Shown here piece by piece: positions 18,413-26,504 of a stretch of DNA of 45,237 nt (position 1 is its first letter; every line of letters begins with the position of its first letter). This stretch comes from an uncultured Bacteroidota bacterium (GTDB lineage: Bacteria; Bacteroidota; Bacteroidia; Bacteroidales; P3). The notes under the pieces are model-generated. The model saw nothing but the letters and a program-made list of their open reading frames with translations, was not told the DNA's origin and did not search any database. Where the stretch lies: positions 1-45,237 of the forward strand of contig CACYJU010000017.1 in the NCBI GenBank assembly GCA_902774845.1. The letters run 5' to 3'. The position numbers and the translations under genes are program-made.

Positions 18413-18440
18413 TTTGAATGAAAAATAATGTGTACATTTG
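18413..18440 (+). promoter_or_regulatory. rocD promoter
   Basis: TACATTTG (18433-18440) fits the -7 box; TTTG at 18413-18416 is a possible -33 element with a short 16-bp spacer. The leader would be about 28 nt. Confidence 0.5.
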
Positions 18441-18473
18441 CAAAAAATTTCAAACATCAAAACTTAAAACAAT

Positions 18474-19694
18474 ATGACAAAGTCAGAAGAATTCATGGAA
18501 ATGGAAGCCAAATACGGCGCCCATAACTATCATCCGCTACCAGTAGTGCTTGCCAAGGGCGAAGGTGCCTTTGTTTGGGACTGCGAAGGAAAGAAATATT
18601 TCGATTTCCTGTCAGCTTATTCGGCTGTCAACCAGGGTCACTGCCACCCCAAGATCGTCAAGGCTATGTGCGATCAGGCTCACCTGCTCACCCTCAGCAG
18701 CCGTGCTTTCTATAACAACTGTCTCGGCGAATGGGAAAAATACGTCACCGAGTATTTCGGCTATGAGAAAGTGCTGCCGATGAACAGCGGTGCCGAGGCT
18801 GACGAGACCGCCCTGAAGCTTGCCCGCCGTTGGGGTGTTGTGAAAAAAGGTATCAAGAACGACGAGGTGAAGATCGTCTGCTGTGAGGGCAACTTCCACG
18901 GACGTACCATCACCATCATCACCATGAGCAACGATCCTGAGAGCTACGCCAACTACGGCCCCATGACTCCTGGTTTCGTCCGCATTCCTTATAACGACCC
19001 CGCAGCTCTCGAGAAGGTTCTTGCTGCTGAAGGCGACAAGATTGCCGGCTTCCTCCTTGAGCCTATTCAGGGTGAGGCAGGCGTCTATGTTCCGGACGAT
19101 GGTTACCTGAAGAAATGCTATGACATCTGCAAGAAATACAACGTCCTCTTCATGGCTGACGAGGTGCAGTGCGGTATTGCCCGTACGGGTAAGATGCTCG
19201 CTTGCGACCACGAAGGTGTGCGTCCCGATATCCTTATCCTTGGTAAGGCCCTCGGTGGTGGTGTGATGCCCGTGTCTGCAGTTCTCGCTGACGACGACAT
19301 CATGCTCAACATCAAGCCCGGTGAGCACGGTTCAACCTTCGGCGGCAACCCCATCGCAGCCAAGGTCTCCATCGCAGCCCTCCAGGTTATCAAGGAAGAG
19401 CACCTCATGGAGAACGCTGACCGCCTCGGAAAGATTTTCCGCGAGGAGATGAGCAACTTCAAGAGCCCGATGATTGAGAAAGTCCGCGGTAAGGGTCTTC
19501 TCAACGCTATCATCATCAAGCCGCGTAACGGAAAAGAGGCTTGGGATGTCTGCTTGAAGATGCGCGATCTCGGTGTTCTGGCTAAGCCGACTCACCAGCA
19601 CATCATCCGCTTTGCGCCTCCTCTGGTTATCACCGAAGAGCAGTTGCGTGAGGCTATGGAGCTCATCAAGAAGGCTATCGCCTCCTTCGAATGA
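18474..19694 (+). CDS. rocD: Ornithine--oxo-acid aminotransferase
   Basis: 406 residues, the full length for class-III aminotransferases. It converts ornithine and 2-oxoglutarate to glutamate semialdehyde and glutamate, linking arginine and proline metabolism. Visible signatures: [13 protein letters not shown] start ([12 protein letters not shown]), [41 protein letters not shown] and the PLP-binding lysine in ILGKALGGG (K258). A terminator follows. The strong match to ornithine aminotransferases (rather than acetylornithine or GABA enzymes) rests on the N-terminal YHPLPVV and the FGGNP region. Single gene with its own promoter; its codon use looks highly biased (frequent aag, atc, ctc), suggesting high expression. 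Confidence 0.95.
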   Translation: MTKSEEFMEMEAKYGAHNYHPLPVVLAKGEGAFVWDCEGKKYFDFLSAYSAVNQGHCHPKIVKAMCDQAHLLTLSSRAFYNNCLGEWEKYVTEYFGYEKVLPMNSGAEADETALKLARRWGVVKKGIKNDEVKIVCCEGNFHGRTITIITMSNDPESYANYGPMTPGFVRIPYNDPAALEKVLAAEGDKIAGFLLEPIQGEAGVYVPDDGYLKKCYDICKKYNVLFMADEVQCGIARTGKMLACDHEGVRPDILILGKALGGGVMPVSAVLADDDIMLNIKPGEHGSTFGGNPIAAKVSIAALQVIKEEHLMENADRLGKIFREEMSNFKSPMIEKVRGKGLLNAIIIKPRNGKEAWDVCLKMRDLGVLAKPTHQHIIRFAPPLVITEEQLREAMELIKKAIASFE

Positions 19695-19719
19695 TTCCAT
19701 TTCGAATAGATTGTTTAGT

Positions 19720-19757
19720 GAGAGCGCCCATATACTCGGTATGTGGGCGTTCTCTTT
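19720..19757 (+). terminator. Terminator after rocD
   Basis: Imperfect stem GAGAGCGCCCATA / TATGTGGGCGTTCTC followed by TTTG. Begins 26 bp after the rocD stop. Confidence 0.65.
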
Positions 19758-19825
19758 GTGGATATTTTTAATACTAATTTTCGACTCTCTGCGTTAATAC
19801 CATAGTCAAAACCGTTTTTCTTTTG

Positions 19826-20743
19826 ATGCGTATACAGCCCATAGAGACTTTTGTTGCCCCTCCGGGAGGGACGGTATGCACAGTTGGAATGTTTGACGGA
19901 GTCCATCTTGGACATTCTCACATACTTCGTACCCTTGCCAGCGTTGCTTCAGAGCGACGGCTTGCTCCCGTAGTGGTTACTTTCGATCGTCACCCTCGTG
20001 AGGTGTTGGGGCTCATCGACAACGGTTTTAAACTTCTTTCTACAACCGAGGAGCGTTTTGCGATGCTTCAGTCATATGGGGTGAAGGATGTGGCACTTGT
20101 ACGTTTTACTCCTGAAGTGGCGAGGCTCTCGGCCTGCGAGTTTTTCGATTCCTGTTTGAAATCATCTCTTAACGTGAAGTCATTGCTTGTCGGCTATGAT
20201 AATATGTTCGGCAACAAGCAACGCAATGATTTCGATAATCTGCTCGGTTTAGATTCGCTCGAGGTGGTTCATGCCGACGCTGTCAGTTGTGGAGATGTTG
20301 AGATTAGTTCCACCCAGATTCGTCGAACGCTGCAGAATGGCGAAATCTCCCAAGCCAACGCAATGCTCGGTTATCACTATTCTGTCAGCGGATCGGTGGT
20401 TCACGGCAACGCTGTGGGGCGCACCATTGATTTTCCTACGGCAAACATACACCTCGACGACCCAATGAAAGCCATGCCCAAGGAGGGCGTATATGCAGTT
20501 TGGGTGGATCTCGACGGAGTTCGATACAGGGCGATGGCCAACTGGGGCGCGCGACCCACCCTCGGCGACGACTCTTCTTCGCTTGAGGTTCATCTGCTTG
20601 ACTTTTCTGGTGACCTATATGGCAGGTCGGTGCGAATCTCCTTTGTCTCCAGAATCCGCAATATAGTTTACTTCTCCAGTCTTGACGATCTATCAAATCA
20701 GCTTCAGGTTGACCGTAAGGCGGCTTTAGACGAATTGAAATAA
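19826..20743 (+). CDS. ribF: Bifunctional riboflavin kinase/FMN adenylyltransferase
   Basis: 305 residues from ATG 19826 (a TTG directly before it is less likely). The N-terminal nucleotidyltransferase domain shows TVGMFDGVHLGH and VVTFDRHPREVL; the middle shows DNMFG and SSTQIRRTLQNGEI. The C-terminal riboflavin kinase domain has GRTIDFPTANI and YRAMANWGARPT. It makes FMN from riboflavin and then FAD in the cytoplasm; FAD is needed by the succinate dehydrogenase encoded in this window. First gene of a likely operon with the LRR protein (10 bp), the nitrilase (4 bp) and perhaps mutS2 (44 bp). Confidence 0.96.
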   Translation: MRIQPIETFVAPPGGTVCTVGMFDGVHLGHSHILRTLASVASERRLAPVVVTFDRHPREVLGLIDNGFKLLSTTEERFAMLQSYGVKDVALVRFTPEVARLSACEFFDSCLKSSLNVKSLLVGYDNMFGNKQRNDFDNLLGLDSLEVVHADAVSCGDVEISSTQIRRTLQNGEISQANAMLGYHYSVSGSVVHGNAVGRTIDFPTANIHLDDPMKAMPKEGVYAVWVDLDGVRYRAMANWGARPTLGDDSSSLEVHLLDFSGDLYGRSVRISFVSRIRNIVYFSSLDDLSNQLQVDRKAALDELK

Positions 20744-20753
20744 AAAGTTTAAA

Positions 20754-21326
20754 TTGAAAAGACATCTTCTTATAATCGTTTTTCTCCTTTGTTGTTTCTC
20801 TATCTCGGCCCAACCGGATAGGGTGTACAAGTCACTCAAGGATGTTAAGCATGCTGAGGATGTCTATATACTGAAGCTAACCTACAAGCGGATGAAGTCT
20901 ATCCCTCCAGAGATATTCACCTTCACCAACCTGCGCGAACTTAACTTGGGCTGCAACTTCATAGACTCAGTCCCACCAGAGATAGCCAATCTCACACATC
21001 TTGAAGTGCTTAACCTGGAGCGGAACTGGCTTCATCACCTCCCTGAAGAAATAGGATCCCTTCACAACCTTGTCAGGCTCGATCTCAACCGCAACCCACT
21101 ACAGTCTTTGCCAGAGACGATGTCACAGCTATCTTCGCTCGAGCGTCTCATCATCTGGTCCACTGGTATAACCGAGGTACCCCTTACCTTCGTTGCTCTC
21201 GACGCTACACTCAAGCTTTTAGATATGAGGGAATGTTACCTCACAGAAGAACAGATGGCAGCCATCTGTGAACTGTTGCCAAACGTGAAGAAATATTGGA
21301 ACCTATCCTGCCGTTGCCAGAATTAA
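20754..21326 (+). CDS. Secreted leucine-rich-repeat protein
   Basis: 190 residues starting at TTG 20754; this start gives an intact signal peptide (KRHLLIIVFLLCCFSISAQ) and no ATG would. About four 23-residue leucine-rich repeats follow (LRELNLGCNFIDSVPPEIAN, LEVLNLERNWLHHLPEEIG, LVRLDLNRNPLQSLPETMS), ending in a Cys-containing cap. LRRs form curved binding surfaces; the partner is unknown. It is 10 bp after ribF and 4 bp before the nitrilase gene, so it is co-transcribed with cytoplasmic enzymes although exported. Confidence 0.8.
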   Translation: MKRHLLIIVFLLCCFSISAQPDRVYKSLKDVKHAEDVYILKLTYKRMKSIPPEIFTFTNLRELNLGCNFIDSVPPEIANLTHLEVLNLERNWLHHLPEEIGSLHNLVRLDLNRNPLQSLPETMSQLSSLERLIIWSTGITEVPLTFVALDATLKLLDMRECYLTEEQMAAICELLPNVKKYWNLSCRCQN

Positions 21327-21330
21327 GTGC

Positions 21331-22155
21331 ATGATGAAAAGCGAATTGACCATAGCCCTATACCAGCAGAATATAGTTTGGAACGACCGTGAGGCGAACT
21401 ACGATCGTATTCGTGAACGGCTCTCGGGTGTGACGGAGAAGGTGGATATTATAATCTTGCCTGAGACCTTCTCTTGTGGTTTCGGAGACAATATGCCAGT
21501 GATGGCAGAGCCACAAGACGGACCGTCTCTTTCTTTCGCTGCTGAGATGGCTGCCCGCTATGACGCCCTCTTTGTCGCTACTTGGCCTGTGCGTGAAGAT
21601 GACGGACGTGTATTCAATCGTCTTCACTGGGTATTCCCAGATGGGACCTTTGGTACCTATGACAAGGCTCACACCTTTCGTGTCAGCGGTGAGGCTGACA
21701 TCATAGCCAGTGGCAATAAAAGGGAGATCTTCGAATGGCGGGGGTGGCACATCAAACCAGCTGTCTGCTATGACCTCCGTTTTCCTAAATGGTTGCGTAA
21801 TGAACCCATATACTCTGTAGAATCTACTCAAGCAATCGAATATTCCACCATTCCAGCATTATCATATGACATCTTGATGGTCTGTGCTAACTGGCCTGGT
21901 ACCCGTGCAGAAGCCTGGAAGACATTGCTTAAAGCTAGAGCGATAGAGAATCTCTCTTATGTTGTTGGGGTCAACCGTGTTGGTACCGATGGCGCCGATA
22001 TTGCTTATAGTGGAGACTCCCTGGGGTCCGACTTCAAAGGTTTGCCTATAGCCGAGTGTATTCCAGGGGAAGAGCAGATTGTGCTTGCAAAACTCAGCGC
22101 ATCAGCACTTGACACCTTTCGCCACCACTGGCCTTTTCATCTTGACTTTGACTGA
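21331..22155 (+). CDS. Nitrilase-superfamily amidohydrolase (omega-amidase YafV type) with a loop insert
   Basis: 274 residues. The catalytic triad is visible: Glu45 in LPETFSCGF, Lys112 in YDKAHTF and Cys146 in AVCYDLRFP. The family hydrolyses omega-amides such as 2-oxoglutaramate or 2-oxosuccinamate. Residues 158-178, between the Cys strand and the YDILMVCANWP strand, form an insert of about 20 residues absent from usual members, which go nearly directly from FPVWSRN to YDLL.VANWP. The insert is lower in GC and encoded by 8-bp periodic DNA. Activity is probably kept because the triad is intact. A downstream ATG at 21334 is an equally possible start. Confidence 0.88.
   Translation: MMKSELTIALYQQNIVWNDREANYDRIRERLSGVTEKVDIIILPETFSCGFGDNMPVMAEPQDGPSLSFAAEMAARYDALFVATWPVREDDGRVFNRLHWVFPDGTFGTYDKAHTFRVSGEADIIASGNKREIFEWRGWHIKPAVCYDLRFPKWLRNEPIYSVESTQAIEYSTIPALSYDILMVCANWPGTRAEAWKTLLKARAIENLSYVVGVNRVGTDGADIAYSGDSLGSDFKGLPIAECIPGEEQIVLAKLSASALDTFRHHWPFHLDFD
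21826..21865 (+). repeat. 8-bp periodic DNA inside the omega-amidase gene
   Basis: Units actcaagc, aatcgaat, attccacc, attccagc, attatcat resemble the intergenic 8-bp family (attcaagc, attcacgc in the same orientation). It encodes most of the extra loop at residues 158-178. Confidence 0.5.
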
Positions 22156-22199
22156 ATAATAGATACTAAAAAACATACGCTTTTTAAATAGTTAATCAT

Positions 22200-24713
22200 T
22201 TGAGTTCTTTCGAACATAAGCTCGGTTTTGACCGCATTAAGGACATGGTTGCGTCTCTTTGCACCAATGCATTAGCCATACGCATGGCACAGGAGATGTC
22301 TTTTGACACACGCTACGACCATGTTGTCCGAGACCTACGTCAGGTAGATGAATTCCGAGTGATTCTCCTCCTCGATAACGGATTCCCTTCACAGGACTTC
22401 ACAGACATGACAGCCGTGCTTGAAAGTCTCCGTGTCGGCAACACCGTTATGGAACTCAAAGAACTTTTCGATCTGCGTTGTTCGTTGCGCACTATCGGTA
22501 ACTGCCTTCGTTTCTTATCCCGTGACGAGGCAAAGGAGAAATACCCTCATCTTGTTGAGTTGGCATCGCATATCGATTACGACCCAACGTTGCTCAGAGT
22601 ACTCGACAAGACATTAGACGACCATGGGGAGATGTACGACAATGCGTCGGAGACTCTGCTCGACATCCGTCGTCAGATGTTTCGAAAACGAGGTGAGGTT
22701 GATGCTCAGCTCAGCAGATCACTCTCTCGTGCCAAACGTGAAGGGTGGGCTCCGGAGAATGCTGAGATCACAATACGTAATGGACGCATGGTAATCCCCA
22801 TGCTTGATACTCACCGTCGCAAGATACGAGGTCTTATCCACGATGAGTCTGCCACTCGTCAGACTGCTTACCTTGAGCCATCCGAGGTGGTGGAGTTGAA
22901 TAACGATCTCCGTGAGCTTGAGTTTGCTGAGAGGCACGAGATACAGAAGATAATAATGCGTATCTGTGATCAGATACGTCCTCGTATCGACTCAATGGTC
23001 AACGATTACTGGGTGTTGGCTCGATTAGATTTCATTAGAGCCAAAGCGCTCTTTGCTCTGCGTCTCAACGCAGCGATACCACGTGTCTTGGATGCTCCGA
23101 TGCTTGACTGGCTCGACGCCCGTCACCCACTTCTCTACCTTCAGAGGATGGAACAAATAGCAACTGGCGGTCGAATTGTCCCGAATATCCAGAATGTGCA
23201 GACCAGGCAATCAAGTAACCTGTCAACTGACTCCGTCGTCCCTTTCGATATAAAACTAGACTCCTCCCATCGTATCCTCATTATATCAGGCCCTAATGCT
23301 GGTGGCAAGTCTGTTTGTCTCAAGGCTGTAGGTCTAATACAATATATGCTGCAGTGCGGACTTGCTGTTCCATGTAAGGACACCTCTGAGTTTGGAATTT
23401 TCGACAGGCTTTTTATTGACATAGGTGATGATCAGTCTATAGAGTCCGACCTTAGCACCTATACGTCCCATCTGCAGAACCTTAAATCTTTGCTCGATAT
23501 TGCAGACAACCGCACTCTTTTCCTTCTCGACGAACTCGGTGGAGGGACTGAACCTCGATCGGGTTGCGCCATAGCAGAAGCCTTGCTTGAAGAACTCAAC
23601 GAACGAGGCTCATTCGGTGTGGTCACAACCCATTTTGCAGAACTCAAACTTCTAGCAGATCGTTATGACTCTTTTGTAAATGGTGCTATGCTTTTCGACA
23701 CTGAAAACATGCGTCCTCTATACCGACTTGCTATAGGCCATCCTGGCTCTTCTTTCGCTTTCGAGATAGCATCCAATATAGGCTTTCCACAGTCCATTCT
23801 CGATGCTGCAGGGCATAAAGTCGGATATGAAATGCTCAATTTTGAACATCAACTTCAGCAAATAGAACTTGATAAGCGTAACGTTGCTCGTAAGCAGGCT
23901 GAACTTGACTCTGCTGACCGCTTTCTTAATGAGGTGATAAACAAATACCAGTCTTTGAGTGATGACTTGGAGTCTCGCAGACGTGAGATTATCGCTCAGG
24001 CGCGTTCCGAAGCTAAGGATATCCTTGCTTGTGCCAATCGAATTATAGAACAGACTGTTAGTGATATAAAACAAGCCCAGGCCGAGAAGCAGAAAACTAT
24101 TGAAGCCCGCGAACGCCTGAAAAAGAAAACCGAAGAAATAGAAAAGGCGGCTAGTAGTCAGCCGTCATGCATCATACATCATGGCTCTCCGATTACTCTA
24201 AAAGGAATGAATATTCAAGCAGTCAAACAATCAGTCAATCAGTCAATCACAATAGGTGATATAGTGAAAATCTCTGATCTTGATTCATATGCGCAGGTTG
24301 TCGAAATCAAAGGCAAGAAAGTTGTCGTTGAAAGTAACTCCGTGCGTATGTCTATTCCCTTGGACCGGCTTGAAAAGACCGAGAAAAAGAACATACCTAT
24401 CGATAGGTCCGCACAAAAGGGAGCGAGATTTCAGTCTATCTATGACGATATCAACGAAAAACGTAAATATTTCAACCCAACCATAGACTTACGTGGACAA
24501 CGTGCAGAAGAGGCTCTTTCTGAACTGCAACGATTTCTCGACGAGGCGCAGCTGCTAGGTGAGCGTGAACTGCGTATACTACATGGAAAAGGTTATGGCA
24601 TCTTAAAGAGTCTAATTCGAGAGCATCTGCAAGCTAATCGCGATGTTCAGTCTTTCCATTCGGAGCGGCTTGAGCTTGGCGGTGATGGAATAACCGTGGT
24701 CCATCTACGCTGA
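22200..24713 (+). CDS. mutS2: Endonuclease MutS2 / ribosome-rescue ATPase
   Basis: 837 residues from TTG 22200, which gives the expected N-terminus (SSFEHKLGFDRIKDMV). Order: N-terminal helical and clamp regions, ATPase domain with Walker A GPNAGGKS (about 364-371), STYTSHLQNL and FLLDELGGGTEP, a long coiled coil (about 540-660), a KOW-like segment and a C-terminal Smr domain (about 762-837; IDLRGQRAEEAL, LHGKGYGIL). MutS2 suppresses recombination and splits collided ribosomes in other bacteria. Two segments exceed usual members: about 320-345 before VVPFDIKLD and a linker at 672-684 made of 8-bp repeats. Confidence 0.95.
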   Translation: MSSFEHKLGFDRIKDMVASLCTNALAIRMAQEMSFDTRYDHVVRDLRQVDEFRVILLLDNGFPSQDFTDMTAVLESLRVGNTVMELKELFDLRCSLRTIGNCLRFLSRDEAKEKYPHLVELASHIDYDPTLLRVLDKTLDDHGEMYDNASETLLDIRRQMFRKRGEVDAQLSRSLSRAKREGWAPENAEITIRNGRMVIPMLDTHRRKIRGLIHDESATRQTAYLEPSEVVELNNDLRELEFAERHEIQKIIMRICDQIRPRIDSMVNDYWVLARLDFIRAKALFALRLNAAIPRVLDAPMLDWLDARHPLLYLQRMEQIATGGRIVPNIQNVQTRQSSNLSTDSVVPFDIKLDSSHRILIISGPNAGGKSVCLKAVGLIQYMLQCGLAVPCKDTSEFGIFDRLFIDIGDDQSIESDLSTYTSHLQNLKSLLDIADNRTLFLLDELGGGTEPRSGCAIAEALLEELNERGSFGVVTTHFAELKLLADRYDSFVNGAMLFDTENMRPLYRLAIGHPGSSFAFEIASNIGFPQSILDAAGHKVGYEMLNFEHQLQQIELDKRNVARKQAELDSADRFLNEVINKYQSLSDDLESRRREIIAQARSEAKDILACANRIIEQTVSDIKQAQAEKQKTIEARERLKKKTEEIEKAASSQPSCIIHHGSPITLKGMNIQAVKQSVNQSITIGDIVKISDLDSYAQVVEIKGKKVVVESNSVRMSIPLDRLEKTEKKNIPIDRSAQKGARFQSIYDDINEKRKYFNPTIDLRGQRAEEALSELQRFLDEAQLLGERELRILHGKGYGILKSLIREHLQANRDVQSFHSERLELGGDGITVVHLR
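24213..24252 (+). repeat. Five-unit 8-bp array inside mutS2
   Basis: Units attcaagc, agtcaaac, aatcagtc, aatcagtc, aatcacaa encode a polar linker (IQAVKQSVNQSIT) between the coiled coil and the C-terminal domains. attcaagc is also a unit of the array at 44771. Confidence 0.75.
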
Positions 24714-24723
24714 TGCTGTCAAG

Positions 24724-25101
24724 CTAGTCTTTGATTTGGGATATCTCGTCGCAGCCAAACCATTCCCTCATTTTTTCTCGGGCTTGATTTTTTACGGTTG
24801 GGGTAATATGTATTGCAACTGTTCCTATGGCGGCAAGCAAGACTCCTAAGTCGTCAGTGAAACCTGCTACTGGCAATAGGTCTGGCACAAGGTCGATGGG
24901 TAGGATAAAATAGCCCAGTGCTCCAACAATGACGCTTTTGGCCCATGCTGGAGTCTTATCGTTCCTGAGTGCGTAATAGAGCTTCAGTGAGGTATAGACA
25001 ACTCTCGCTCCTGCTTTTTTTGCAAAGGTCTTGGTCTTGGTCCAGAAACTATCTTCGTTGAAGTATTCTTCGTATTTTTTATAATCTACGTTCTCGTCCA
25101 T
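24724..25101 (-). CDS. YkvA/DUF1232 family membrane-associated protein
   Basis: 125 residues. The core motif GALGYFILPIDLVPDLLPVA followed by GFTDDLGVLLAAI defines the DUF1232 (YkvA) family, with one or two hydrophobic helices in the middle and charged ends. The biochemical role is unknown. It converges on mutS2 with only 10 bp between the stops. A terminator at 25117-25147 separates it from the upstream peptidase gene, so it needs its own promoter, which I could not identify. Confidence 0.88.
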   Translation of the reverse strand: MDENVDYKKYEEYFNEDSFWTKTKTFAKKAGARVVYTSLKLYYALRNDKTPAWAKSVIVGALGYFILPIDLVPDLLPVAGFTDDLGVLLAAIGTVAIHITPTVKNQAREKMREWFGCDEISQIKD

Positions 25102-25116
25102 AGGAATTCTTTGTAA

Positions 25117-25147
25117 AAAAGTCTGCCGTAATACACGGCAGACTTTT
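25117..25147 (-). terminator. Terminator after the first C1B peptidase gene
   Basis: Perfect stem AAAAGTCTGCCGT / ACGGCAGACTTTT with a 5-base loop; the minus-strand copy ends in TTTTT. It lies between two minus-strand genes. Confidence 0.85.
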
Positions 25148-25175
25148 ATTTACTTACGCATTAATACACATAAGT

Positions 25176-26477
25176 TTATTTTTTCTTGCCTTTCTTTTTG
25201 TCGGCTTCTTTCTTGTCGGCAGCTCTCTTGTTAGCCGAGCTGTTATCTTGCAGTCCCAGTTTTTCACGGATAGCCTCAGGTATGGCGTCTTTATGGACTA
25301 CGATATTCATGGTCTTATAGCGAACGAAAGCTTTTGATGCAAAGAAAACGCCGTGATACTCGCCATAGTCGCCCCATGAATTCTTTACCATGTAGTATTC
25401 GTTACCTGTCTGGTCTTTTGCTTTGCCATATATAAGCATTCCATGGTCGTCGGTGGTTTCCCAGTTGTCGAATGCCTGCTGGCGCTCTTCCTGTGTAACC
25501 CAACGCTGCGGTGTGGGGTGTTTTGCAGCTTCGTCGGCGATTTCGCTGGCTTTCATGCCACTCCAGCGAGATTGGTCGCTGCCAACACTGGCTTTCTTGC
25601 CATCGGTTTCAGGCAGTACGCAGAATCCCTTGCGTACACCCATGCGGAATCCCTGCTCGCTTACGTCGCTCCCCCATGCTACGGTGTATCCGTTGTCGAT
25701 GGCGTAGTCGAAGATGTCCATCATCTCGTCGATGGGTACGTTGTAGCTTAATCCCCAGCGCCAGTTGTCCTGAATTTCAAGCACAAACTGCTGATAGAAA
25801 GGATGATGGGTGAAAGAAGTGATGCTGACATAGTCATCGGGGTTGAGACCGAGGCTCTCATAGAAGCTCTGTGGAGTGTACTCTTTGCCGTTATATTTGA
25901 ATTTTTCTGGAGCTTTTCCAAGGTATATTTCGTGAACGGCTCGGATGGCTTTCTTCCACATGGCTTCACCGTCGAGTCCGCTCTGCAGTTTTTTCAGTTT
26001 TTCGTTTTTGGCTATAGCGTTCACGATAGCGTCTGTGATGGCACTGAGCTCAGTGTGGTTCGACAATGTGTCACCATACATTGCACCAGGACGCATCACC
26101 TCTTCAGGCACTAATCCATAGTTTTTCATTCCGTAGAGGACGTCATTGAAGGCTCCGCCTTGGCTGAAGCTCACGTCACCGTGGGTACGTACTGCAGCTG
26201 CTGCGCGGTCGTTGTAGGTGTTGGCTACAATATACATCTCGCTGAAGTCATACTCGCCTTTCTCCATGCGAAGCAGTTCGCTCTCAAGGAATGCAAGTCC
26301 GCTGTAGCACCAGCATGTACCAGCGTTGTTCTGGTTTTTAATCGAGGTGATAGGAAGCACCTTAATGGTGTCGAATTTGTAGCCTTCCTCTTCGTCTGTT
26401 TTCTCCTGTTCGGGTTTCTGGGCAAATGCTGTTGCGCATAACATTGCCGCAGCCATTAATGCAAATACTTTTTTCAT
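25176..26477 (-). CDS. Secreted C1B (bleomycin hydrolase/aminopeptidase C-like) cysteine peptidase
   Basis: 433 residues. Signal peptide of about 19 residues ends in AFAQ. The papain-fold catalytic residues are visible: Gln49 and Cys55 in KNQNNAGTCWCYSG, His in DDHGMLIYG and Asn in VKNSWGDYG. Cytoplasmic PepC/bleomycin hydrolases share this fold; exported forms are frequent in Bacteroidota and probably trim peptides in the periplasm. The C-terminus is a very Lys-rich tail (AADKKEADKKKGKKK), not the usual sealed C-terminal arm. It follows the second peptidase by 27 bp on the same strand. Confidence 0.9.
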   Translation of the reverse strand: MKKVFALMAAAMLCATAFAQKPEQEKTDEEEGYKFDTIKVLPITSIKNQNNAGTCWCYSGLAFLESELLRMEKGEYDFSEMYIVANTYNDRAAAAVRTHGDVSFSQGGAFNDVLYGMKNYGLVPEEVMRPGAMYGDTLSNHTELSAITDAIVNAIAKNEKLKKLQSGLDGEAMWKKAIRAVHEIYLGKAPEKFKYNGKEYTPQSFYESLGLNPDDYVSITSFTHHPFYQQFVLEIQDNWRWGLSYNVPIDEMMDIFDYAIDNGYTVAWGSDVSEQGFRMGVRKGFCVLPETDGKKASVGSDQSRWSGMKASEIADEAAKHPTPQRWVTQEERQQAFDNWETTDDHGMLIYGKAKDQTGNEYYMVKNSWGDYGEYHGVFFASKAFVRYKTMNIVVHKDAIPEAIREKLGLQDNSSANKRAADKKEADKKKGKKK

Positions 26478-26504
26478 CTTAATATTGTGTTTTTGTTATT
26501 TATA

